Assembly (NCBI GenBank): GCA_964554535.1
Contig: CAZKPB010000017.1
Span: forward strand, 1 to 50,758
DNA from: DMER64 sp964554535
Lineage (GTDB): Bacteria; Bacteroidota; Bacteroidia; Bacteroidales; UBA932
Length of the DNA: 50,758 bases
Direction of reading: 5' to 3'
Shown here: piece by piece, positions 43,801 through 50,543 of the stretch
Position numbering within the stretch: position 1 is the stretch's first letter
Layout of the letters: each line of letters opens with the position of its first letter
Notes under the pieces: model-generated
Database searches by the model: none
What the model saw: only the letters and a program-made list of their open reading frames with translations
What the model was told of the DNA's origin: nothing
Translations under genes and position numbers: made by a program

Positions 43801-43860
43801 CACTCCTTTGAATACATCAATCAATATATTTACTATGCACTTCCTTTCTTTTTTAAATAA
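40822..43860 (+). CDS. Three-domain hydrolase fusion: ceramidase-fold + alpha/beta hydrolase + CE1/esterase-D-like
   Basis: About 1012 residues. Signal peptide; domain 1 (about 25-430) is the third ceramidase-fold copy (His106, His108 in THTHS; Asn240 in AAGDQNP at the Ser position). Domain 2 (about 465-710) is an alpha/beta hydrolase with HGFNG oxyanion loop near 493, Ser573 in GESQGG and His near 686 in GGDHGFN. Domain 3 (about 740-1012) is a CE1/feruloyl-esterase-like unit with LLHGGNGN, Ser883 in GFSLGS and a terminal His in HSGFHSF. The start at 40822 begins the signal peptide; the in-frame ATG at 40765 overlaps the hairpin and is less likely. All active sites are on one exported chain, suggesting stepwise removal of several acyl groups. 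Confidence 0.85.
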   Translation: MKKYLLLIVTLCLLIPGTGYAQRGQLYAGAAKADITPAEESLPKTSYGILDHCYTRAIVFGNGTTKAAFISFDGAMINNGLVQTVNERAAKELGIPEGNIMYNWTHTHSGAAVKNEELVARTWKALKEASDQMVPAKVGYGSGVSYLNVKRDLFDAERGTWWEGPDYDGKSDKTVAVIYFESMDGKPIATYFNYAMHAVISGNLDMVSGDFPGAASRYVESAYDDYFVALFAAGAAGDQNPLFFQQTFDLRDIRIADYAARGEDISNKMPPGGVGMDRSNPEVARLMNEQKQMVESYGQLLGEEVKYVIMNMRHMESNVTLSCGHKKLSVPGRRQTNAGGRAGYVGEYEDIGPVDIDLHLTMLDDIPVVGTSGEPYNPIAVRLKNESPYSRTIMTMICQGAFTGYIPDDESYGAQSFEVLGSKFKQGYAESAIVNGALDLMHDATHSAVIAGPQVPADPYYQMKEQPCVSQGKKLYGELYTPKNGLSQKPVIIMAHGFNGTYINFYDIIPGLTKDGFMCYTFDFSGGSVRSRSEGDTRDMTIFTETQNLIDVVEMFREMKGVDKDKIFLLGESQGGLVAAMASARIPDKVKATALMYPAFTIPLNAEKMLARQADPDNINMMGMAMGRNYYESMLKYDLYADIAKYEKDVLIVHGDADKLVNKSVSDKAAEVYKSCEYHVIEGGDHGFNNPENRATCREYLGKFFNGQLKTVEDKVPCLSSPAHQLSPMPKEYSREAKQQGTVVRMDYKTKGADGKKLDKYFKVYLPYGYDPNNKEKKYNVFYLLHGGNGNPEHYWMWPNPSLKNILDNMIQRGEIDPLIVVTPTYYPPDRTSGGTDDVKLFHDELVKDIMPLVEETYNTYAKNGKDKSLIDSRTHRAFGGFSLGSACTWWQFIQSLEYFKWFMPMSGDCWALRQMGGADQSDATAKFLADNLKKYPAKFADDFFVYSLTGDCDIAYAPVLNQMAALQQYPQFRFDDDFSKGNMYFSVMHSGFHSFEYINQYIYYALPFFFK

Positions 43861-43869
43861 TTTTAGAAA

Positions 43870-45330
43870 ATGAAAAAGTTTGTATTTTGTTTTACTCTCT
43901 TTGTGGCGGCTTTGCTGTGTCTGACGGCAAACGCGCAGCAAATCATCCTTCCCGAACTGCTTCAGGGAGATATAGTGCTTCAGCAACAAACCGATGCCCG
44001 TATCTGGGGCAAGGCAAAACCGGGTACCGCGCTTACTGTCAACACTTCGTGGAATGGAAAAGAATATAAGGCTACGGCCGGAGCGGACAGCCTTTGGAGT
44101 GTAAAGGTGGCTACCCCGCAGGCAAGCTATACCCCGTACGACGTTACCATAGCTTCTGGCAAGGAGTCCGTGACGTTGCGCCACGTGCTTATTGGCGACG
44201 TTTGGTTTTGTGGCGGACAAAGCAATATGGAAATGCCCATGAAAGGAATGTTTAATTGCTCTGTGGACAATGCGGCCCTGGAAATTGCTCATGCCGCCCA
44301 AAACAAGGGATTGCGCTACGTGACGGTAGTGAAACATCAGTCACTGGAACCCATTCCCGGTTTTTTTACCCAGGGCAAATGGTCAAAGAGTTCTCCGGCT
44401 ACGGCGGCTGACTTCAGCGCTACCGGTTTTTTCTTTGGGCAAGCCCTTTCTCAGGCGCTGGATATTCCCATTGGTCTTATCAGTTGCAACTGGAGCGGCT
44501 CTTTTGTAGAAGACTGGATGAGCAAGGAACTCATTGAAAAATATCCGAGCCAGGAAGTGTTTGGGACCGAGTTTTCTAAGGCTTTTACCAAAATGTATTA
44601 CGGAATGTTTGAACCGGCCAGCAAATACACGGTCAAGGGCATGATCTGGTATCAGGGCGAATCCAACGTGGGCAGCCCCGATTACACAGAAAGACTGGTG
44701 GCTGCGGTGGAACTCTGGAAACAGAAATTTGAAGTGAAGGAACTGCCTTTTTATCTGGTGGAAATAGCTCCCTACAATTACAACAAGGGGTTTGAATTGT
44801 TCAGTGCCGACCTGCGCGGCCAGCAGCTGAAAGTGGCTCAAATTCTTCCCGAGTCGGGTTTGGCTTGCACCAATGACCTGGTATACGACTATGAAGCCAA
44901 CCAGATTCATCCGGCCCAGAAAAAGGCGGTAGGCGAGCGGTTGGCCCTGATGGCGCTGAGCAAGACTTATGGCTTTGGAAATCCTTGCGAAGGCCCCGTT
45001 TTTAAGGAAATGCAGGTGAATGAAAGCAATGCGTTGATTTTATTTGACAATGCTCCCAACGGTTTTGTCAACAAAGAAATCAAGGGTTTTGAAATTGCCG
45101 GAGAAGACAAGGTATTCTACCCGGCCACTGCTACGGTGGGTTTTGCACCTCGTGGCAGAGGACAGGGACAAGGGATGATGATGGGCGGCTATGCCATCCG
45201 TTTGTCATCCGAGAAGGTGGCCAAACCGATAGCCGTAAGGTACGGCTACGGTCCATTCACGCCGGGGAACCTTCACAATACGGAAGGCCTTCCCGCTTAT
45301 CCTTTCAGAACAGATGACTGGGATCTTTAA
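43870..45330 (+). CDS. Sialate O-acetylesterase-like SGNH hydrolase
   Basis: 486 residues with a signal peptide (CLTANAQ), a small N-terminal beta domain, and the SASA/DUF303 core: nucleophile Ser118 in GGQSNMEMP, ISCNWSG, IWYQGESN, and a terminal Asp/His region near NQIHPAQKK. It removes O-acetyl groups from sugars. In this locus, deacetylation of a fructan or plant glycan is more likely than sialate. It overlaps the next gene by 17 bases. Confidence 0.87.
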   Translation: MKKFVFCFTLFVAALLCLTANAQQIILPELLQGDIVLQQQTDARIWGKAKPGTALTVNTSWNGKEYKATAGADSLWSVKVATPQASYTPYDVTIASGKESVTLRHVLIGDVWFCGGQSNMEMPMKGMFNCSVDNAALEIAHAAQNKGLRYVTVVKHQSLEPIPGFFTQGKWSKSSPATAADFSATGFFFGQALSQALDIPIGLISCNWSGSFVEDWMSKELIEKYPSQEVFGTEFSKAFTKMYYGMFEPASKYTVKGMIWYQGESNVGSPDYTERLVAAVELWKQKFEVKELPFYLVEIAPYNYNKGFELFSADLRGQQLKVAQILPESGLACTNDLVYDYEANQIHPAQKKAVGERLALMALSKTYGFGNPCEGPVFKEMQVNESNALILFDNAPNGFVNKEIKGFEIAGEDKVFYPATATVGFAPRGRGQGQGMMMGGYAIRLSSEKVAKPIAVRYGYGPFTPGNLHNTEGLPAYPFRTDDWDL

Positions 45331-46051
45331 AAATAGCAACGCAAGGCTGTCTTGGGCAAAAACGGCGTCAGTACTCATTATTTCCTTAATGAGTACGGCC
45401 CTTTTTGCTCAGGAAGACGGCTTTGCCTACAAGCCCACGGAAACGTGGCCTTATGAATTCTCTTCTTTCACCAACGGGACTATCCTATTGAAAGGCAATA
45501 CCGACGGGCTGACAAAAGAAATGAATATTTGTCTGGCGGACGGTAACGTGCATTATGTGGAAAACGGGGAAATTCTGGCAGCCGACCTCTCCACGGTCCT
45601 ATATGTGGAGATTGCCGGCCGTACATTTCTTCACGCAGCCGACGGAATGATGGAAATTCTTGCCCAAAACGCCAACGGGTACGTATTGAACAGCAAAACG
45701 CTTGATTTATCTCCCACTGACGGCGTGGATATAGGCTATGGCATAGTTACTTCCACTGTTGCCGCCAAGAACGTGGATCTTACCATGAGTTCCGCTTTGG
45801 GAACGGCAATGATTCACGCCAAGGTGGTGGAAAAACTCAACGAAAAGGACAGCGGAGCTCCCCTGAAACTGATGGAACGGTTGATTTTAAAAATCGGCAA
45901 TCAATTGATTCCCGCCACTAAAAAAGACGTCCAGGATGTAACGAGTAAAGAGGCCCTTTCTGCTTTCCTCAAGTCCAACAAAATCAAATGGAATAATTCC
46001 CAGTCGTTGTTGCAGGTTGTGGACTTTGTATCCGCAACCGTTCCCAGATAA
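45314..46051 (+). CDS. Secreted protein of unknown function, last gene of the PUL
   Basis: 245 residues with an N-terminal signal peptide (VLIISLMSTALFAQ) after a short basic leader. The rest is beta-rich with no catalytic motif I can recognise. The start lies inside the previous gene (17-base overlap), so it is coupled to the acetylesterase. Its 3' end overlaps the convergent SDR gene by 68 bases, and no terminator separates them. Possibly a scaffold, binding protein or chaperone for the esterases. Confidence 0.6.
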   Translation: MTGIFKNSNARLSWAKTASVLIISLMSTALFAQEDGFAYKPTETWPYEFSSFTNGTILLKGNTDGLTKEMNICLADGNVHYVENGEILAADLSTVLYVEIAGRTFLHAADGMMEILAQNANGYVLNSKTLDLSPTDGVDIGYGIVTSTVAAKNVDLTMSSALGTAMIHAKVVEKLNEKDSGAPLKLMERLILKIGNQLIPATKKDVQDVTSKEALSAFLKSNKIKWNNSQSLLQVVDFVSATVPR

Positions 46052-46742
46052 AGTCCGGAATGAGCTCCCAGATGAAGGTGAGCAGGGCATAGCGCCAATC
46101 AATGGTGATTTTGCGTCTGCGGGCATAGAGGGCTTTCACTATCTTTGCCGCCACTTTTTCCGGACGCAGCAACATGGGGTATTTTCTATACGCCAACATA
46201 TCAGTGTCTACAAACCCCGGCCGGATTTCCGTAAAACGGATGCCGGCCCTTTGTATGTAGGACAGTTGCGAGAGCGACTGAATATAATGTCTCTGAAACC
46301 TTTTGGTGGCCGAGTAGGCAGGTGACACGCCAAGCCCTTTGGTCCCCGCAATGGACGTGATGGCGGCTATCCGGCCGCCTCCTTTTTGGGCAAAGTAGTG
46401 GTAGGCGGTGGTCATGATGCGCATAAAGCCTTCCACGTTGGTTCGGGCGGTGGACAGTTCTATGTCCTCGGCCATTGAAGGGTTTTGCCGGCCGCATCCC
46501 GAGGCGAGGAAAATCAGGTCCGCGCCGCCGGTTTGTTCAATCAGTTCCAGCAGTTGCGCTCCGGCGTCCTCGGCACAGACGTCTATGCGGCGTACCGCCA
46601 CTCGTGACCCCATTTCTTGCTGAGCGGCCAGTAGCCGTTCTTCCCTACGTCCGGCCAGCCCCAAAGTCCAGCCGTCGCGGTGCAGTCTGCGGGCCACTTC
46701 AAGGCCTATGCCCGAGGTGGCACCAATAATGATAGCTTTCAT
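45984..46742 (-). CDS. Short-chain dehydrogenase/reductase (SDR)
   Basis: About 252 residues, cytoplasmic NAD(P)-dependent oxidoreductase with GATSGIG nucleotide-binding motif, NVEG segment and YSATK active-site motif. I use the ATG at 46742; the longer frame from 46766 would overlap the upstream gene. It lies 10 bases after the 4Fe-4S protein gene. The C-terminal tail (about 22 residues) overlaps the convergent PUL gene. Substrate unknown. Confidence 0.85.
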   Translation of the reverse strand: MKAIIIGATSGIGLEVARRLHRDGWTLGLAGRREERLLAAQQEMGSRVAVRRIDVCAEDAGAQLLELIEQTGGADLIFLASGCGRQNPSMAEDIELSTARTNVEGFMRIMTTAYHYFAQKGGGRIAAITSIAGTKGLGVSPAYSATKRFQRHYIQSLSQLSYIQRAGIRFTEIRPGFVDTDMLAYRKYPMLLRPEKVAAKIVKALYARRRKITIDWRYALLTFIWELIPDFIWERLRIQSPQPATTTGNYSI

Positions 46743-46752
46743 ATTTTGTGTT

Positions 46753-47487
46753 TTATACCCATTCATCGGCCAGGATATCGCCGTTCATCCCAATGATGAC
46801 CTTCTTAACCGGCACCTTGCGTAAGGCCTTTGCAACGGCCGAGAGGGCCAGTTGCAGCAAGCCGCCGCAGCAGGGCACTTCCATCATCAGTACGGTGAGC
46901 GTGTTGATTTTTGCCTCATCTATAAGGGCGGTCAGTTTCTCTACGTAGGCCTCCTTGTTGGAATCCAGTTTGGGGCAGGCAATGGCCAGTTTGCGTCCGG
47001 CCAGAAACCGTCCGTGAAAATTGCCGTAGGCGTAGGCCGTGCAGTCCGCGGCCAGCAACAGGTCCTGTCCGGCAAAAAAAGGCGCATGAGGGTTAATCAG
47101 GAGCAGTTGCACGGGCCAGTGGGTGAGGGATGATTCCTCACAGGTTGCTTCTTGCCGAGGCCGAACCCCTTCTGCAACACCGCCCGACGGTGCCTGTGCG
47201 GGAAAGGAGTGCGCGGCCGAGCCAGGACAGCCGCAGGCTAGGGGAGCGGTGGGCTTCAGACGTTCTTTGACCGCCGTTTCACTGAAGGGAGCGGCTTCAC
47301 GCTTTTCAATGGTGAGGGCGCCCGTGGGGCACTCGCCAATGCAGGCCCCCAGACCGTCGCAATAGACGTCGCTGACGACGCGGGCCTTTCCGTCAATCAG
47401 TTGCAATGCCCCTTCATGACATGCGTTTACGCATTTTCCGCAGCCGTTGCAGAGGTCTTCGTTGATGGTGATGATGTCTCGTTGCAT
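46753..47487 (-). CDS. 4Fe-4S ferredoxin-type protein
   Basis: 244 residues. Two N-terminal 4Fe-4S clusters (CNGCGKCVNAC and CDGLGACIGEC, each with a distal Cys). A low-complexity Pro/Ala linker follows, then a C-terminal domain with an ACPKLD motif and a PCCGG pair that may hold another metal. It likely carries electrons in an anaerobic redox reaction. I choose the ATG at 47487 because a -7 box lies just upstream. Confidence 0.8.
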   Translation of the reverse strand: MQRDIITINEDLCNGCGKCVNACHEGALQLIDGKARVVSDVYCDGLGACIGECPTGALTIEKREAAPFSETAVKERLKPTAPLACGCPGSAAHSFPAQAPSGGVAEGVRPRQEATCEESSLTHWPVQLLLINPHAPFFAGQDLLLAADCTAYAYGNFHGRFLAGRKLAIACPKLDSNKEAYVEKLTALIDEAKINTLTVLMMEVPCCGGLLQLALSAVAKALRKVPVKKVIIGMNGDILADEWV

Positions 47488-47504
47488 AATTTTTTTATTT
47501 ACGG

Positions 47505-47512
47505 CAAAGTTA
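47505..47512 (-). promoter_or_regulatory. -7 box of the ferredoxin/SDR operon
   Basis: TAACTTTG on the minus strand, 17 bases before the ATG at 47487, matches TAnnTTTG. Confidence 0.55.
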
Positions 47513-47556
47513 GGTAATGGCGCTATGTGGTGCATGTAACAATTGTTACTCCCGGG

Positions 47557-48738
47557 TTATTCTTTTCGCTCCAATTTGCGGCGCAGGAAAAACGATCTCG
47601 TGGCCAGAAAAAACAGCACGACTCCCACCGCGTTGACACCCACCACCATCCAGAAGGCCGCGCTGTAGCCCAGGGTCTCGGCCACAAAGCCCCCCATAAG
47701 GATGCCCAGGCCAAAGCCGGCGTCCCAGGATATGAGGATGCTGGAGTTGGCGGTGCCCCTCTGGTTGTGTCGGGCCACGCCAATGAACATATTCAGAAAG
47801 GCGGGGTACATATGCCCGTTGCCCAAACCAATGAGCAGGGCCGAGCCAAAGTAGCCCCAGGTGTTGGGACAGACCACAAACAGGATGTAGCCTGCCAGGG
47901 AGATGAGTATGCCCGTACCCGCATTTTGTGTCAAACGGCCGGCCCGCAGGGCTTTGGCTCCTTGCAGCCGCGATACAAAGAGTCCTCCGGCCAATACCAT
48001 AAAGTAGGTTCCCGCGCCGCCGGTGATGCCCATCACTTCCTGGCTGTAGATGGGCAGGTAGTTGTTCAACACCCCGTAGCAGAAGGCAAAGAAGGCAATG
48101 TTGACGGCCAGCATCCAGCCGTTGGTAAGGAAGAATCGGTCCAGGGATATTTTGCTTTTGTCGGGCACTATGGCTTTTACAGGCAGTTTGACGGCGGCGG
48201 CGGTCAGCAGGCCCAGCAACGCTATGCCCAGCGATATCCAGAAGAGGAGTTCAAACCGATCCGATATTTTATAGAGGTAGATGCCCACCGAAGGGGCAAA
48301 GGCCATGGCCAGGTTGTTGCTGAGTCCAAAGTAGCCTATTCCTTCGGTACGGCGGCTTGCCGGAAGCACGTCTATGGCCACGGTGCTGTTGGCCACGGTC
48401 AGTGATCCAAAGGGGACGCCGTGCAGGGTTCTGATAATGGTGAACAGCAGCAGGGTCCCGGCGGCCAGGTATCCGGCAAAGAAGACAAAGAACAGCACAA
48501 AGCAGACCATCAGCACCCGTTTGCGCGGAAAGCTGTCCACCAGGTATCCGCTGAAGGGACGTGCCAGCAGGGCCGCAAGGGTGTAGCCACTGAGTACCAG
48601 TCCAATGACGTCTTTGGTGCTTCCAAAGTTGTCCAGCAGGTACAGAGGCAGCAGGGGGGTAAACAGGTAGAAGGCAAAGTACAGCAAAAAGTTTGCAGTC
48701 ATCACCTTGATGTAGTTGCTGTTCCAGAGTTTGTCCAT
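47557..48738 (-). CDS. MFS transporter
   Basis: 393 residues with 12 predicted membrane helices. The first-loop motif is ARPFSGYLVDSFPRKRVL, and YFGLSNNLAMAFAPSVGIYLY matches drug/sugar efflux families such as the arabinose-efflux-permease group. It lies 12 bases after the uracil-DNA glycosylase-like gene. Substrate cannot be told. Confidence 0.83.
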   Translation of the reverse strand: MDKLWNSNYIKVMTANFLLYFAFYLFTPLLPLYLLDNFGSTKDVIGLVLSGYTLAALLARPFSGYLVDSFPRKRVLMVCFVLFFVFFAGYLAAGTLLLFTIIRTLHGVPFGSLTVANSTVAIDVLPASRRTEGIGYFGLSNNLAMAFAPSVGIYLYKISDRFELLFWISLGIALLGLLTAAAVKLPVKAIVPDKSKISLDRFFLTNGWMLAVNIAFFAFCYGVLNNYLPIYSQEVMGITGGAGTYFMVLAGGLFVSRLQGAKALRAGRLTQNAGTGILISLAGYILFVVCPNTWGYFGSALLIGLGNGHMYPAFLNMFIGVARHNQRGTANSSILISWDAGFGLGILMGGFVAETLGYSAAFWMVVGVNAVGVVLFFLATRSFFLRRKLERKE

Positions 48739-48750
48739 AATCCGCTTTCT

Positions 48751-49329
48751 CTATAAAATGCCGGCGGCCTCAAACAGCTTCCGGTACGCTTGTGCCTTTT
48801 GTGCCAACAGCAGGGGATAGGCCCGCGAAGTGGAAGGCATCCTGTAAAATTTCATTTGCCGAGGCAGGGCACTGCACTGTCCCACCGCCGGCAGGTCGGC
48901 GCCTGTCAGTGCGCAAACCGCCTCGGCCGATTTTCCTCCGGTGGCGGCAAGGATGCGGCACCCGGGCAGGGTTTTGAGGATTTGTTCCAGGTCAATGGGT
49001 TCCACTATTTCAAGGAAGGCGTCCGAAGCGTTGTCTTTGTGGCGGATGACGCGGCGGGCGGTGTCTCCCAGAGCTATTCCTTTGTCGTTGAGAAAGGTAA
49101 TGATTTTTTCTTTGTCAAAGGCTTTTTGGCCGGGGAGGATGAAGCGGGCGGGGTCGTTGTAGAAGATAAGGCCCATAAGGCGCCACATGTCGTTCTGGAA
49201 GTTGGGGTAGAAGAAATCCATGGACCAGCGCGTTTTTGGCGGTGGAAAGCTTCCCAGCATAAGTACTTTGGCGTTTGCGGGGAGGTGAAAGGGTAGGGGG
49301 TGGAGTTCCACTTGGGGGGTAGCGGTCAT
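48751..49329 (-). CDS. Uracil-DNA glycosylase-family protein
   Basis: 192 residues. The N-terminal block LMLGSFPPPKTRWSMDFFYP and NFQNDMWRLMG match the UDG superfamily branch often annotated as G/U mismatch-specific (Mug-like). The LAATGGKSAE and MPSTSRA motifs are the rear conserved loops. It would excise damaged bases. A -7 box lies 50 bases upstream. First gene of a two-gene operon with the MFS transporter. Confidence 0.78.
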   Translation of the reverse strand: MTATPQVELHPLPFHLPANAKVLMLGSFPPPKTRWSMDFFYPNFQNDMWRLMGLIFYNDPARFILPGQKAFDKEKIITFLNDKGIALGDTARRVIRHKDNASDAFLEIVEPIDLEQILKTLPGCRILAATGGKSAEAVCALTGADLPAVGQCSALPRQMKFYRMPSTSRAYPLLLAQKAQAYRKLFEAAGIL

Positions 49330-49378
49330 TGCGGGTTATATCTGGTTCTTGCGATGTGCTTTTTGACGGTTTGTTTTG

Positions 49379-49386
49379 CAAAGATA
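49379..49386 (-). promoter_or_regulatory. -7 box of the DNA-glycosylase gene
   Basis: TATCTTTG on the minus strand matches TAnnTTTG and precedes the ATG at 49329 by 49 bases. Confidence 0.5.
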
Positions 49387-49406
49387 GTTAAGTTTGAGTG
49401 GGTTGG

Positions 49407-50267
49407 TTATAGCCAGAGGGTGCGTTTGATTTGGAGTTCGGGGATGGCTTTGTGTTTGAGGATTCTCACCAGTGAGTTCAGGCTTGTTCGGCTCAGTTGG
49501 TGGAAACTCTTGACTCCGGCTTCTTCTGAGGTGTAACGGTCAATCATTTGACAGACTTCAATGTCGGACTGACTGCTGGCGCGCAGGTCAAGAATGTCGG
49601 CACAGATAATTTCTTTTTTGGCGTCCATTTGGTTTTTGTTGATGTCATACAGGAAGTTTTTTACATTGTTTCCCCAGAAGGCGCGTGTTCTGGTTTGGTT
49701 GATGTAGTCGCAAGGAAGAATCATTTGGTCTTTAGATAATCTCCAGTGATTGGGAACGGGGTCGCTGCCCAGTAAGTGTTTCCTATGGGAACTCTTTAAT
49801 TGAGTCACAGGGAACGTCTGTTGAGCGAAAGCCTCTAAAATTTGATGGGAAACAAGTTTATCCATAAATAAATAACCGACACTGGAATATGGGTATTCCA
49901 ATGGGAAAGAGGTTATGTAATGATGTACGGGGTTTTTCATTACATAGAGAAGTTCATTCTTGACGGTTTCTATTCCGGAAATTTCTAGTCTTGAGATTTC
50001 AAAAGCATTGGACGGAAGGGGGGCATAAGTGGCAACGTACTTAATGGCGTAGGCTTTCCGTAGTTTTGTAAGAAAGTCATCTACAGCCGTTTTTTCAGCT
50101 GTTTCTACTATGGCGTGAAAATGTGTGGATAGCGTGGTTTGTGCCAGCGGCTGAATCTGGTAGGCATAGCAAGATGTCGCAAATTTGTTGTTAAAAAAGC
50201 GGTAGTCGTCCTCTGTGCGGAACAATACATTCTCTCCTTTACTGAAAACGTGAAAGATGTTATTCAT
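49407..50267 (-). CDS. REP-associated tyrosine transposase-like protein, copy 2
   Basis: 286 residues, a paralogue of the 8213-9070 protein and colinear along its whole length. HUH motif HFH at 49-51, likely catalytic Tyr108 in YVMKNPVHHY, then PYSSVGYLF. The C-terminal half again has the NNVKNFLYDINKNQ and ADILDLRAS blocks seen in the other copy. No transposon ends flank it. The neighbouring hairpins are of the ACCTTGC family, unlike those at copy 1, so the two enzymes may serve different repeats. Confidence 0.85.
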   Translation of the reverse strand: MNNIFHVFSKGENVLFRTEDDYRFFNNKFATSCYAYQIQPLAQTTLSTHFHAIVETAEKTAVDDFLTKLRKAYAIKYVATYAPLPSNAFEISRLEISGIETVKNELLYVMKNPVHHYITSFPLEYPYSSVGYLFMDKLVSHQILEAFAQQTFPVTQLKSSHRKHLLGSDPVPNHWRLSKDQMILPCDYINQTRTRAFWGNNVKNFLYDINKNQMDAKKEIICADILDLRASSQSDIEVCQMIDRYTSEEAGVKSFHQLSRTSLNSLVRILKHKAIPELQIKRTLWL

Positions 50268-50285
50268 TGCTTAATGTTTTTATGG

Positions 50286-50320
50286 ACCTTGCAGAAAAAC
50301 ACCGGGTTTCCCGGCAAGGT
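50286..50320. repeat. ACCTTGC-family hairpin, copy 5
   Basis: ACCTTGC (50286-50292) and GCAAGGT (50314-50320) with A-rich and T-rich inner arms, 19 bases upstream of the second RAYT start. Same size (35 bases) and design as the left-edge copies. Confidence 0.75.
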
Positions 50321-50337
50321 GCCGGGTAATTTGTACT

Positions 50338-50374
50338 GACCTTTCTAAATAACCGGGGTTAAATAAGAGAGGTC
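50338..50374. repeat. ACCTT-type hairpin, copy 6
   Basis: GACCTTTCT pairs imperfectly with AGAGAGGTC, and TAACC with GGTTA inside, for a 37-base near-symmetrical element. Confidence 0.6.
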
Positions 50375-50454
50375 CAAAATATGTAGTAAGCGGGCAGAAT
50401 GTAAATGGCTGTTTATTATGCACTTATGTTAAATGCGAAAACAGCTTGACTTAG

Positions 50455-50489
50455 ACCTTAATCAAAAGTGCGGGTTGAATTGGCTAGGT
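50455..50489. repeat. ACCTT-type hairpin, copy 7 (degenerate)
   Basis: ACCTTAATCAA and TTGAATTGGCTAGGT pair with several mismatches. Length 35 bases, as in the other copies. Confidence 0.4.
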
Positions 50490-50506
50490 GGCGGTTCCGG
50501 GAGGCT

Positions 50507-50543
50507 GACCTGTCTAAAAAATAAGTGCTAAAGTGGCAAGGTC
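50507..50543. repeat. ACCTT-type hairpin, copy 8 (degenerate)
   Basis: GACCT (50507-50511) and AGGTC (50539-50543) close a 37-base element with a weak inner stem; the right arm keeps the GGCAAGGTC word of the family. Confidence 0.4.

Noticed and set aside
24710..43860. Calling the three paralogues true ceramidases
   Set aside because: The catalytic Ser position is Asn in all three and the ceramidase C-terminal domain is missing; the sugar-locus context also argues against sphingolipid as substrate.
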